Under the pieces are notes generated by a model. That model did not search any database. It saw nothing but the letters and a program-made list of their open reading frames with translations, and was not told the origin of the DNA. The position numbers and the translations under genes are program-made. A DNA stretch of 64,000 nucleotides from Sipunculus nudus (taxonomy: Eukaryota; Annelida; Sipuncula; Golfingiida; Sipunculidae). Each line of letters begins with the position of its first letter. The first letter of the stretch is position 1. The stretch covers positions 65,910,159-65,974,158 of the forward strand of contig CM049313.1 in NCBI GenBank assembly GCA_026874595.1, read 5' to 3'. Shown here in pieces: positions 24,875 to 35,022 of the stretch.

Positions 24875-25233
24875 TATGTTTAAAGGACTTGTAGAGCTGT
24901 GACAGTGCTGTGACAGTATCATGAATCAAAGCCTAGGATCCGGACAATCTAGTACTGTACACTTCATTTATTATACTGTGTTATTATTGTATTGATTTAC
25001 TGTCATACTGTTGATTTACTGTGTAACTGTATTGATTTAGTGTATTGTAATGTTAGGGTTGTTTTAAGAATATATTATTACTATTGGTTTTCAAAAAAAC
25101 AATGAATTCTTTATTCATTCCCCTAGACATTCACGCTGCCTAGTGTTACAGAATCTAATTTTTTTCATCTCTGTAACAAAATGTATGTTCGTCACGACTA
25201 CGCGATATGTTGTTATTAGGTTCCGTAACTACA
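24875..25233 (+). mobile_element. LTR-like sequence following the pol relic
   Basis: This matches the 3' half of the probable solo LTR at 45314-46046 through many shared phrases: TGTGACAGTG, AATCAAAGCCTAGGATCCGG, TACTGTACA, GTATTGATTTAGTG, TTCTTTATTCATTCCCCTAG, ACGCTGCCTAGTGTT and GTTGTTATTAGGTTCCGT. It ends near the same point as the solo LTR. Its position directly after a pol relic supports a 3' LTR of a Gypsy element with a large internal deletion. Confidence 0.65.
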
Positions 25234-25317
25234 TGATAAACTGACGAACTTATCCTATAAGATAATATCTTTTTTTACGAAAAGTTATTACAATATTTAC
25301 CTTATACGTGATTACCA
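25234..25317. other. Short AT-rich spacer
   Basis: Unique AT-rich spacer between the LTR-like end and the hexamer array. Confidence 0.4.
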
Positions 25318-25440
25318 GTGATGGAGTAGAGTCTACACCATCCGAGTCGGAGTGCAAGTCCGAGTCCAGGCCACTCGCGTCTAAGTCCGAGTCCTCGAGG
25401 TTCGAGTCCAAGTCGACCTTTTCGAGTCTGAGTCAATTGG
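25318..25440. repeat. GAGTCC/AAGTCC hexamer array, first block
   Basis: Degenerate six-base tandem units (GAGTCC, AAGTCC, GAGTCG). They give Ser-Glu-Ser-Lys frames that are a by-product of the repeat. A second block lies at 25695-25840 and a reverse-oriented relative at 32096-32180. Confidence 0.75.
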
Positions 25441-25694
25441 AAAGCAATTCAAAATGGAAATTTCTAATGATCATGTTCATGATTTATAAATTTAAGTTAG
25501 TTCACACATCCTTTTACTACAATGATTAATACATTTATTGCTCCCGATGCTGTGTATAGCGAGGTATATATAGTGTTGTTATTTTGTTATTGTCTTGTAT
25601 TATATGTAGTTCGCACATGTACATACGTCTTTATACAAAGTGACAGATATTTTTTCTACTGGACTCGAGACAGACTCTGCCTGATTTCTCGAGT

Positions 25695-25840
25695 TCTTAC
25701 CTCCGAGTCCGAGTACAAGTCCGAGTCCAGGACCCTCGAGTCCGAGTCCAAGTCCAAGTCAAGGACCCTCGAGTCCAAGTCAAAGTCCGAGTCCAGGACT
25801 CTTAAGTGCAAGTGCGAGTCTGAGTCGCTAAAATAGCGGA
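25695..25840. repeat. GAGTCC/AAGTCC hexamer array, second block
   Basis: Same hexamer theme as 25318-25440, separated by about 250 bases of unique sequence. The 104-codon frame crossing it (25522-25836) is a repeat by-product. Confidence 0.75.
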
Positions 25841-26674
25841 CTCGGGTCCTGTAAAACTGCTGAACACTTCGAGGTTATATATCGACAATATTTTAAAATT
25901 TGAGCTTCTCTTCCAATATAGCTATATTTCTTTATGATAATTTCTTATAGCATATTCACACCTGTATATAATGTTTAACTATATGTTATAGTGACATTTT
26001 TATATGACAAGCTATTATGTGATACATCACATATATATTTAGCGAGGTTCTTATATGACAAGTCATTACGTTATAGATCATATTGCCTGCTGGTGTGTTA
26101 TTTGTAGTCTAGGTCGCCTTATGTCTTCCAGAAGGGACCTTTTTGCGAAGCAGCCAGGGTACGGCCAGACATATAGATTATCATTCTGACGAGGATTGAT
26201 CAGACTCCAGATGATACGGAGACTGCACTAATGGACTTAACACATGCCCAAAGCGGCCTTGCCATTTACTGGAAAGGCTAATGGTTTAAGCTAAGGCAAG
26301 ATGGCCATCTCGCATGTAATATACTAAGCGAGGTTAACTGAATATCCCAGCTGTATAAGACTCTGATTGAAAATCCTTTATAAGGTTATGTGTAGGAAAA
26401 TAAGTCTGTATTATGTCGGGGACCTGCCTGCATTTGGCTTTTATCGAAGCTAATGAAAATCATAGCATAGCTGCACACGGGTATTATGTTTTAACGAGGT
26501 AATGTTTATAAATTGCAATCAGAGTCGGGATATTGGCAACCGTAAAATCTAAAACAAGGCTTCCTTTATCCTGCACTATGTTTTGTAAAAGCCCCACAAT
26601 CAGGCCGTTGTAAATGACATAATGTCATTAAACGGAACTATAATACGTCATTTTATATTATTGTATAATTAATT
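25841..26674. other. Non-coding stretch, nothing recognised
   Basis: No open frames over 60 codons and no repeat or RNA signature that I can name. Confidence 0.45.
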
Positions 26675-26839
26675 TACAGTGGAACCATCCAACAATTGTT
26701 ACCACCCCGACAATAACGACCACTTGTCTTGGTTCCGAATATATGATCCAGGTATCTTGGATTTTCACATATACGTCCACCCCAAAATTACGACCATTTT
26801 GGTGAGTCCTAAGGTGGTCGTAATTTAGGGGGATTCTAC

Positions 26840-26842
<3 letters not shown>
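26675..26842. mobile_element. Tc1/mariner-like MITE
   Basis: The left end is TA followed by CAGTGGAACCATCC. The right end, in reverse complement, is TA-CGTAGAATCCCCCTAAATTACG. Both ends carry ACCACC/ACGACCAC phrases slightly inside, so they are imperfect terminal inverted repeats flanked by TA. Length is about 164 bp between the TAs. TA target sites and CAGT-type ends are features of the Tc1/mariner/pogo group. The right TA is the first unit of the TA array that follows, so insertion into a TA repeat is plausible. A relative of the inner phrase (GGTGGTCGTTTAGAGAGATT) lies at 46047-46175. Confidence 0.55.

Positions 26843-26884
<42 letters not shown>
26841..26884. repeat. (TA)n microsatellite
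   Basis: TA array directly following the MITE's right end. Confidence 0.9.
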
Positions 26885-26891
<7 letters not shown>

Positions 26892-28907
26892 TTATATTTA
26901 TATTTATCATCCACCATATGCATATGACTTCTGAAGTATCTGTTTGAAATCTTTTAAATCCAAACTGAAAACTCAATTTACAGACAATTGTATGGTTCTT
27001 GTGATCTATGAATTTGTTGTATGTAATATGGATTCTAATATGAATCCAATATTGTTTAAGATTTATATTTTAATTGTAAATTTAATTAATATAATTTCAT
27101 TTATAACCTTTTATTTATGTACGATTTTTAAGGGCACCGTTTCTGATGGATTTTCAAAATTAAAATTTTAATAAATAATTACTGTATAATACCAACAAGA
27201 TAAATAAGCACCCCCAATATGGCATAACCTGAATAATTTCTGATATTGATCGTTAAAAAAAGAAACAAATAGGTGTATTCCAGCAAGAAATAAAAATACC
27301 GCTTATGCCGCGACGAGGTATTGGATAATTTTGGTTATCGTAAGACCTCTTCAAACAATCGACGAAGTTCACAAGTAAAGGTATCGGAAGCGTGTTCACT
27401 GCCTTGTAAAAGCTCCGCAAGATCGTCAGAAATTTCAATGTTTGCATTGAAATTTGGTCGCGAGGTTTTGTGGCAAGAAAAGAAGGCGAAATATTAGCGA
27501 ACCTCGTGAAAACTTCGGAAATTAATCCACAGCCGTCCGGCGAAGCATCACAGACAGTTTATGTCCCAAAGCATCTAGGTTGTGTCCGCGATAAGACGCC
27601 TAAATATCTGTAAAGTTTTGAAGAACCACGGATGATGATATGTTTTCGGTGGTAAGTAGCCGAATATCAGAAGAAGATCTCTGATCAGAAGATCACATCG
27701 GTGCCCTTTCGGCAATCAGAAGAATTTGCATTTGTGCTTTCGCCAATTGGTGGAATACCCATTGCATTTTCTTCCATTTTTCTGCTTTTGGTGGCGATGT
27801 GAAATCTGCAACTGCCAAAGAGAGAATGAGGCTGGGTTATGGAAATGTTCATATTTATACCCCACCCATAAGACATCCCTGATACATCTGTAATTGTTCG
27901 GCAAAGTTCGGCTTTGCGTCTGCAACAGTTCTGGGATGCTCATCCGATGCTATGCCTGTCCTGACAAGCCTTCTGCGAACATTCGAAAAACATCACCGAT
28001 GCATAAGAAAACAATGGCCGAACTATCACCTAGCTTCGCCGAACATCACCAACTATTTGCAGAATATTAGCCTGAACTTCGCATAATAATCACAAGTCAG
28101 CTTTATAATGGGACTGCTCAGTTCTTTTTAACATTTTGCACGCAAGCAGTCTCGAGTCTCGATTGTTTTCAAGGAAGCAATGAAATAGGAATGTTTTGTT
28201 TAACAAATACCCCTGGTACAGAAATAAATAATGCCGATATCTCCGGTAATATGACTGGCAGTGATAAATGACTTGAAAGAGATAGAGACTTAAGCATGGC
28301 GCTGAATCAGTAAACGTACAGTTTATTCATGATCAAACGCTCTGCCAAAAAATACAGGGTTTTCTTTTTGTCCAAGTCTATTACTAAGAGCGCTCCTACG
28401 CAATTAATGACCCACATTCAATCCTGGCTGGCAGCTCCTTGAATCTACCATAAAAGAAATCAGCAGCCCATGTGACTGGGTTGTTTTCTGATGGGATTTG
28501 CTGACGACCTCGCGGCCTGCTGATCTAACCAACTCTAAAGACACAGTCTGACAAATTGAATCGGGGATATGAGATCGCCAAACTGATGAACTGAATGAAA
28601 TACATGATTTCAATCAGCCGTACTTTTGCCTCAGTATGGATTTTTTTTATGTAATACTATACATATATCGATATACATTGCTTCAGCGGTAATAGCAATC
28701 AAAAATGGGCAGTCATTTTTTTTGTCACGTTGGTATAGAGCGTCACTTTGAAGAATGAAATATCAGCTATATTTGCTATATAAGTATGGTGATCTACGGC
28801 GGAAAGATGACAGTATATCTTATGTTATCTACGGCACCCGTTTTTAACACTTTACCGCCTTGAATGATCGTCTGCCGTGGTCGAGTAAGTGTGCTTTATG
28901 CCGGCAG
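26885..28907. other. Non-coding, with scattered CGAA/TTCG motifs
   Basis: No gene is supported. Between about 27290 and 28090 the short motifs CGAACATCAC, TTCGCCGAAC, CGAACCTCG and ACTTCGG recur. They suggest a decayed repeat, but no unit length could be fixed by eye. Confidence 0.35.
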
Positions 28908-28970
28908 TGGCGTATCTTGGGTCATTTCATTGGGGGGTGGGGGGGGGGGGGGGAAGGGGAAGGGGGCACC
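28908..28970 (+). mobile_element. CAGTGGCGTA-type terminus with G run
   Basis: CAGTGGCGTATCTTGGG, followed about 20 bases later by a long G run, matches the form of the other CAGGGGCG termini in this window (12.7, 32.6, 51.1, 55.3 and 56.4 kb). Its partner end was not located. Confidence 0.4.
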
Positions 28971-29033
28971 GGAAAAGTGTGTATGTGTCTCTGCGTGTGT
29001 ACGTATGTGTGTGTGTACGCTTGCGTGTGATAC

Positions 29034-29035
<2 letters not shown>

Positions 29036-29112
<77 letters not shown>
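29036..29112. repeat. (TA)n microsatellite
   Basis: Pure TA array, preceded by a GTGTGT tract (28977-29030). Confidence 0.95.
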
Positions 29113-29115
<3 letters not shown>

Positions 29116-30695
29116 ATTGGTGGTGTTACTGATGACAGTGTTGAAAAACTCTATCCCGAACATTAATCAGTTAATAATATCAATTCAACCAGTCATATAT
29201 TCATCATTCATATAAGTTTAAATGTGTGTGTTTGCTCACAACGGTCGGAGGTAATGGGAAATTATATGCAGTAACCAAGCTAGATTACATGGCTGCTTTT
29301 CTTGAATGATTCTCATGTAATAAGTTTTCGAATACAACCGGTAATTTTTCATTCACGTGTTTATGATTGCGGGATTTACACCATATATTTGTGTGTGAAA
29401 AAAATCACGACGTCGTCGACGTTACAATGAAAACGTGAGTTATTTCAGTTCATGTATCACTTTATATCACAAGGCCATTCTGCTTGCAGCAAATTTGATT
29501 TCAGGCGCCTCGTCAGTCGATGAGTGATAAGTCGCAAACTCTTGCCAGAATTGTTTTGTTTTTATTTTATTGAATGTTCTATCTCGGCAAATTATGTTGG
29601 GGTATATTTATATCCCGAGTCTATAATGTTTCTTCCTGTCGGTAAATGTAACTAACTGTAGTCTGACTTACATTAGTTTATAGATACTTCAAAAGTTGAT
29701 TTGTGTAAATATAGATATAAAAGTATAATTCTTTCATCTTGATTTTCTCAGTACCTTGCCCTCTCCCACACATTCTCTCTTGCTGTATAAACATTATTTG
29801 ATAAATGGTATGTGATTATAAGGATGTCTCCTATTATATAATTATAATGACCAATTTGAAACCTGAGGCCAGCGATTCCCTTATTTTATGCCAAACACAA
29901 GATTCATTTTGGGAAACCACAATCTGCAATTTAACTTGATCCAAACTTGATCCAAAACCCCCTTTTCAACAGCCATTCTGTAAGGCAGCTGCAACTTAGC
30001 CCATGCTACGAGAGGACTCTCATAGATTATAAGAATAGAATTCTCTGCCATTACCCAAGGATATAAACTCTCTATTTGAAATCAAGACGCACTTAACTTA
30101 GGGGAACCCTTAATTGTGCCGATTGATATGGGAGATTTATAATGCCTCCCAGACAGGCCATACAGTTAAATTGTCAATTTGAGTCTCGGATGGGACAAGT
30201 GACCTAAGTGTCTTGTTCAATATCAATCCGCCTGTGTCAGCGCCTCCAGGCGCATGCGCATCCGAATCTCTTCTATCACAGATAATTCCTGAGTGAATTC
30301 AGTTACAGGCAATCACATCCAGAGGTCTAATGAACTTTATGGTAACGGCACAATTCAATTTCCTATTCCGTTGTTAAATGTTCTTACATCACTAAGGATT
30401 ATGAAGTTCTCTATGTTCAAACTTAAATGATTTTAGACGTCAGTAATTATTTTAATGACACATTCGCTAACTACTTGCGGTAAGTTTCTATTCCTTTGTT
30501 GTGTATATTTCATTACTTTGATCTAGTTATTCTAGTAAACTATATGAAGTCCGCTGAAGCAAAAACGTTAAGTTGGGTAAATGTATGGTTATGTACCGTA
30601 GGTATATTAAGCCAATTGGTGGATGGTTACCAAGGTTATATAAAAATATTGAGGCAGGAAATCAGTTGTGCGTTTTAGTGATTATTCTCCCTCAA
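29113..30695. other. Non-coding stretch, no gene seen
   Basis: AT-rich, no supported frames, no recognised repeat. Confidence 0.5.
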
Positions 30696-30703
30696 GTTAA
30701 AAC
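30696..30703. repeat. 8-bp target-site duplication, left
   Basis: GTTAAAAC, identical to 31602-31609 at the other end of the hAT-like element. Confidence 0.85.
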
Positions 30704-31601
30704 TAGTGGTGGGCCGATCATCGAGTTTTATCGAAAGTCAGTCGGTTTGCTGCCACTTTCAAGCGCTCGATTTCGAAAGGCAGCTATCGATTACATCATA
30801 ATAAAGATTGTTTTCTTTCCAGAATGCCTTTATGTTTTGGGCAAAAATTATTCTTCCATTTTTTACCACATTCCATGCTTCATAAAATGAGTCTGCGTTC
30901 CCAAATAACTTCCGTATGTAACCGAGTATGACACGGTAGATGCGAGAACGGAGGACTTATTATATGTAAACTATCAGGGAGCTGAAGAATTAGCGGAGAG
31001 TTTACTAACGAGATGTACATTGCAAATTTGGGCGGGATGGCGTTAAAACACTCCATAAATTCTCCAGGTCTATGCCAATTTTGCGAGATTCTCTTAAAAA
31101 AAAAATATTCAACCGATGCCAGGTGCCGCTGTTTAGGCCGTCCTTAAAAAATTCTTTGTTGGGGCTAAATCGGCTGGTCGAGTATTTGGATTTTGGCTGG
31201 ATTTTTTTTTGACTAGTCTGCAATTTTTTTTTTCGTTATGGTCTGCCCCAAGCCCACCTGGGCCCATAAAATCTGCCTTCATGTACAGGAAAACAGCCCC
31301 TCTATAGGCCTTACATTCTTAGATGCTCTTAATTCCCATATAGAAAGATATTACCCGACGTTGCCGATCGTTTAATATGATCCTTAAAATTAGTCTGATT
31401 GTATCTTTATACGTGGAAGGATTGTTACACTCATGCGCGACAGGAGAATACCTGCCGGCGAAACGCCGGTAGAGTTTCACAGATAATTACATATTTCTTT
31501 GATAATTGCATATATTTGTCTGAACCGATTAATAATCGATCATCAGTCGGTTTGCTCAAACCGATGATCGATTATGAAAAAGGAACCGACTCCCACCACT
31601 A
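30704..31601. mobile_element. Non-autonomous hAT-like DNA transposon
   Basis: The ends are TAGTGGTGGG and CCCACCACTA, a perfect 10-bp terminal inverted repeat. CGATCATCG-type motifs occur further in on both sides (30715 and about 31540-31570). The element is flanked by a perfect 8-bp direct repeat, GTTAAAAC (30696-30703 and 31602-31609). An 8-bp target duplication and a YAGNG-type start are hAT hallmarks (family knowledge). At 898 bp it has no transposase: the 72-codon frame at 31005-31223 on the minus strand shows no hAT domain. It must therefore depend on a transposase supplied elsewhere. Confidence 0.85.
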
Positions 31602-31609
31602 GTTAAAAC
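31602..31609. repeat. 8-bp target-site duplication, right
   Basis: GTTAAAAC, identical to 30696-30703. Confidence 0.85.
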
Positions 31610-32095
31610 CCAAGATATTTCGTTTGAGGTTAGTCCATTAGCTATATGCTTCGTTCCGTCAGTTACAACATATACTTTTAGAATGATCTGGAGATTGATT
31701 TAGAAATATAAGTTTCTATAGGCCTACATATATTGGACAGACAGTAACACCCCAGCAGCCAGTTTCTAGCGCAAGACGATTCTTTTAGCACGAGGTAATA
31801 TGGTGCCATGGAAAGGGACCACTGACTTGCTTGCTTGACGGTGTATTATAGAGATATAATAGAGATATTAAAAACTCTGTCACCTGAGGCCTGAAATTCA
31901 ATTTAGAAAACCCACCATAAAGACTTGCATACCCGAACTAATGACAGAATATTAAACAACAAAAAATTATCAAATCATGTACCAAACTAAGTCTCAGCGT
32001 TAGATGTGAAATGTTTTCAATATTTAAATAAACACCTAAAATACTTACAAAAATACACATGATAATCTTAAATTCGAATTTAAATAAAAGCATTC

Positions 32096-32180
32096 TAGAC
32101 TCGGACTTGGGACTCCTGTTCCAAAAGACTTAGGTGGACTTGGACTCGAATCTTAAGAACTAGGACTTGGACTTAAGTAG
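32096..32180. repeat. GGACTT/GGACTC hexamer relic
   Basis: Degenerate GACTCG/GGACTTG units, the reverse complement of the GAGTCC/AAGTCC theme at 25.3-25.8 kb. Confidence 0.6.
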
Positions 32181-32610
32181 GTGACGATCCGGCTTATTTA
32201 GTAAAATCATCGTTTTATATGTTTATTTTTCACTACATGTCAACATTAAACCTCTACCAAACCTGTTTAAAGCTATCTTTTCACATGCCTTATTTGTAGA
32301 CTTTATGTGATGTCTGGCATCTAATCCATTTACTGTAGGTAATTCCTGCTAAGAAAGGTTCTTGTTTACCCCTCTAATGGATGTATTTGGTTGTGTATCT
32401 ACAAGTCTTTAGCTAGTAAACATGGTATATAAGTGTAGATAAATAAATAAAAACTTTTGACAGAAGGTAGTTGTTGCAAATGTGTAAAAAGGTGAAAGGT
32501 CGCTCTGACTGCAATAGACCATTTGCAAAACGCTGGTTCTTCTCATTTGCCACCAGATGTCCTTGTTGATGATGTTTGGTTTACGACCGACGGCCATTTT
32601 GATGGGCCCA
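32181..32610. other. Non-coding stretch
   Basis: Nothing recognised. Confidence 0.45.
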
Positions 32611-32660
32611 CAGGGGCGTGTTTAGAGGGGGGCGCAACAGGCGCGCGCCCCCTAAAATTT
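32611..32660 (+). mobile_element. CAGGGGCGTG-type terminus
   Basis: CAGGGGCGTGTTTAGAGGGG starts here, followed by GCGCGCGCCCCC. It has the same form as the other G-run termini in the window. The other end was not found. Confidence 0.4.
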
Positions 32661-34704
32661 GTTAAACATTTTTAAGCAGGCACCCAATTTCGTGAATTGT
32701 CCGGGCCTGCCGAAACCTTTCGCAAAATAAGCTCACAAAGTCGTATTTGTAATGCCCAGAACCTAGTTAAAACTAGTTTAACTTTAGGGATGACACCCTT
32801 TATTGGACCAAACAAAATCCTCATTGGAAGCTGCTGCTCATGCATAGGACATATCGTGTTATGCATGGAGCACGGCAGTCCTGGCGGTTATAGCCAAAAG
32901 ATACCGGTTCCCACTTCTGTGATTGCTTAAGGAAACGTCAGTGTGTGGTGTTCAATCCCCGTCGTGGTTTGTCTGACTTAAAACAGGCCCTAAAAAAGGT
33001 GGGGTCAGCAGGCACAAGGTACCGGAACCGAACGGGAACAAGGGGGCCCAGATCAACTAGGAATTACCGAGTAGAAAAAGTTTGGAAATGTTCATGTCTC
33101 ATATAGTTTTATTTTAGCTTTTATGAATTTAAGTTAAGAGACCCCGCGAGGGTCCGGGTCGTTAGGGGTGCAAAAAAGCAAAAGGAATGCACATCATGTT
33201 TGCCATTTGAGAATGTTGCATGTGTACGGAGTTTTAATCGATACTGAGGGGCCCATATTAACGGAACCGTTCCGGCCAGGAATTTCCTATAAGACCCAAT
33301 GATATGTCTAACTTAGTTTTATTTAAGCCTGGGAATTTACGTGATTTACGAAACGTAAATATAGAGTTTCTAATAGTGAGTGATTCAAAGGGGCGCGGGC
33401 CCGTCAGGTGTTTTCTTTGTGAAGAACACCTGAAAATACTTGAAAATGAGAAAATCTCTTTTGGCTTTTAAGTTAACTTGCATTTATTTAGCTGTCATCA
33501 TGACAACTCAAACAGGCCCGGCTCGGTCTTTGTCTATTATAGGGCCCAGTTAAATTTAATTGTTAATGCGGAACTTTGTGTTTTCTCATTGGTTTTAGCT
33601 TAGAGTTTTAATTGGAAGTGATCCCGCCTATATGAGACTCGGGGCCTAGGAGTTCCCAAGGGCAAAAGAACAGACATGACGATAAAGTCTCAAATTTAAG
33701 TCTCTCATTAGTCTTAAATAGAATTAGCAAGTTTTAACCCGTTAGGTCCAAAGGGCCTTGATGGGCCAGGAGTTCTTAAGGCCCATTTGAATGCATGGAA
33801 ATCGTAATTTTTCGTTCCTGAAGAACATGCCGGTTTTTCCAATTTATTTATGTACTCTGTTTTAAGTTTAGATCAGGTATAAATGTAGGTTAGAGGCCTT
33901 TGTTGAGTGCTCATGAATATAAATATTCAAGGCACCAAATTTAATTATTGATTCACGCTAAATATAAAACGATTTAGTGGAGAGGCCCCTTTCATTTTAT
34001 TTTTTTTAAATTTATATTTGTGCTTTTCTTTGTGTGTGCGTGAGTGGTTGGGGTCGCTTTCATTTTTTTATAAATCCCGTGCTCCGTTTATTGTTTACAG
34101 ATCCCGTGCTATATATATTTTCAGTTATCAACTTATCGCGAACCCATATAGCTTTCTATTATGGTGACAAACCAAGTATTGATGCGTTTGAGATGCAAAT
34201 ATTAATTATTTAAATTCGTACCAGGAAATGCAGGTCTGGTCTTATTTATTACTAGCCGTTTCTATAATACATGGCGAATGTCCCCAGAAAGTAAACATCC
34301 TTCAGTCTATTTGGTGGAATATGATGAAAGCTGCAATATTAACACTGTGTGATATTGTATATAAAAAAAGAAAAAAGTAATCACTGAATCACAGTAGTCA
34401 CCGATACAGCTTCCACTGCTGATCTGACCCCTGTCGAAGTATGTAACAGTCTGACGCATCTGCACTCGCCTTAGCTGCGGCGGCACTATTTTAACCTCTT
34501 CTTATATTCCTGTAAATATTTTTTGTTCTTCCAATTTTCAATTCGTTTGTCGTTATTATGATCTCGTTGTTGATAGTACACATAGCATGAGAGACACAGA
34601 TTGTTGTGTGGGTAACCTTTTGTAGGTTGCTTGCTTTGGGTTATAGGGATGCCTGTTTAGACCTGCATATATGACTTTTTTTTCAGTGTTGCATAGTGGA
34701 TAGA
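32661..34704. other. Non-coding, with recurring GGGCCCA/GGCCAGGA phrases
   Basis: Between about 33040 and 33930 the phrases GGGCCCAGATC, GGGGCCCATATTA, AGGGCCCAGTTAA and GGGCCAGGAGTTC recur 200-300 bases apart. Each is accompanied by an A/T-rich TTAGTTTTATTTAAG-like stretch, which suggests a very degenerate tandem repeat. There are almost no frames over 60 codons between 32930 and 34556. Confidence 0.4.

Positions 34705-34705
<1 letters not shown>

Positions 34706-34757
<52 letters not shown>
34706..34757. repeat. (TA)n microsatellite
   Basis: Pure TA array. Confidence 0.95.
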
Positions 34758-34760
<3 letters not shown>

Positions 34761-34869
34761 AAATACGTGTATTTATATGCAGAAAAATTATGCATCCCTC
34801 AATTACATTCCATTCTTTAGTATAGCGCATCAATAAGTAGATAGCCCTAGATTTAATGTATGGTGGACC

Positions 34870-35022
34870 AGAATCCGGAGGGGGGGGGGGGGGGACTATA
34901 TAGATAATAGTGCGACTGTCTCGGCCGATGGGGGGGGGGGGGGGGGGAGAGTTGTTTAATGTCAGAAAATTTTCGGTCATGAGCCCCCCCCCCATGCTAA
35001 AATCCTGCGCACGCCCTTGGCC
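34870..35022. mobile_element. G-run MITE-like piece
   Basis: Two long G runs (34880-34894 and 34931-34947) and a C run (34984-34992) are followed by ATGCTAAAATCCTGCGCACG and CCCTTGG. Read in reverse complement, the right end is CAAGGGCGTGCGCAGGATTT, the same form as the CAGGGGCGTAGCCAGGATT ends elsewhere. The left boundary is uncertain. Confidence 0.4.

Noticed and set aside
28889-29215. Frames rich in Tyr-Ile over TA repeats, here and at 4565, 6878 and 34657
   Set aside because: TA dinucleotide arrays translate to Tyr-Ile on both strands; not coding.
32930-33000. tRNA-like GGTGTTCAATCCCCG phrase
   Set aside because: A B-box-like motif only; arms cannot be paired into a tRNA.
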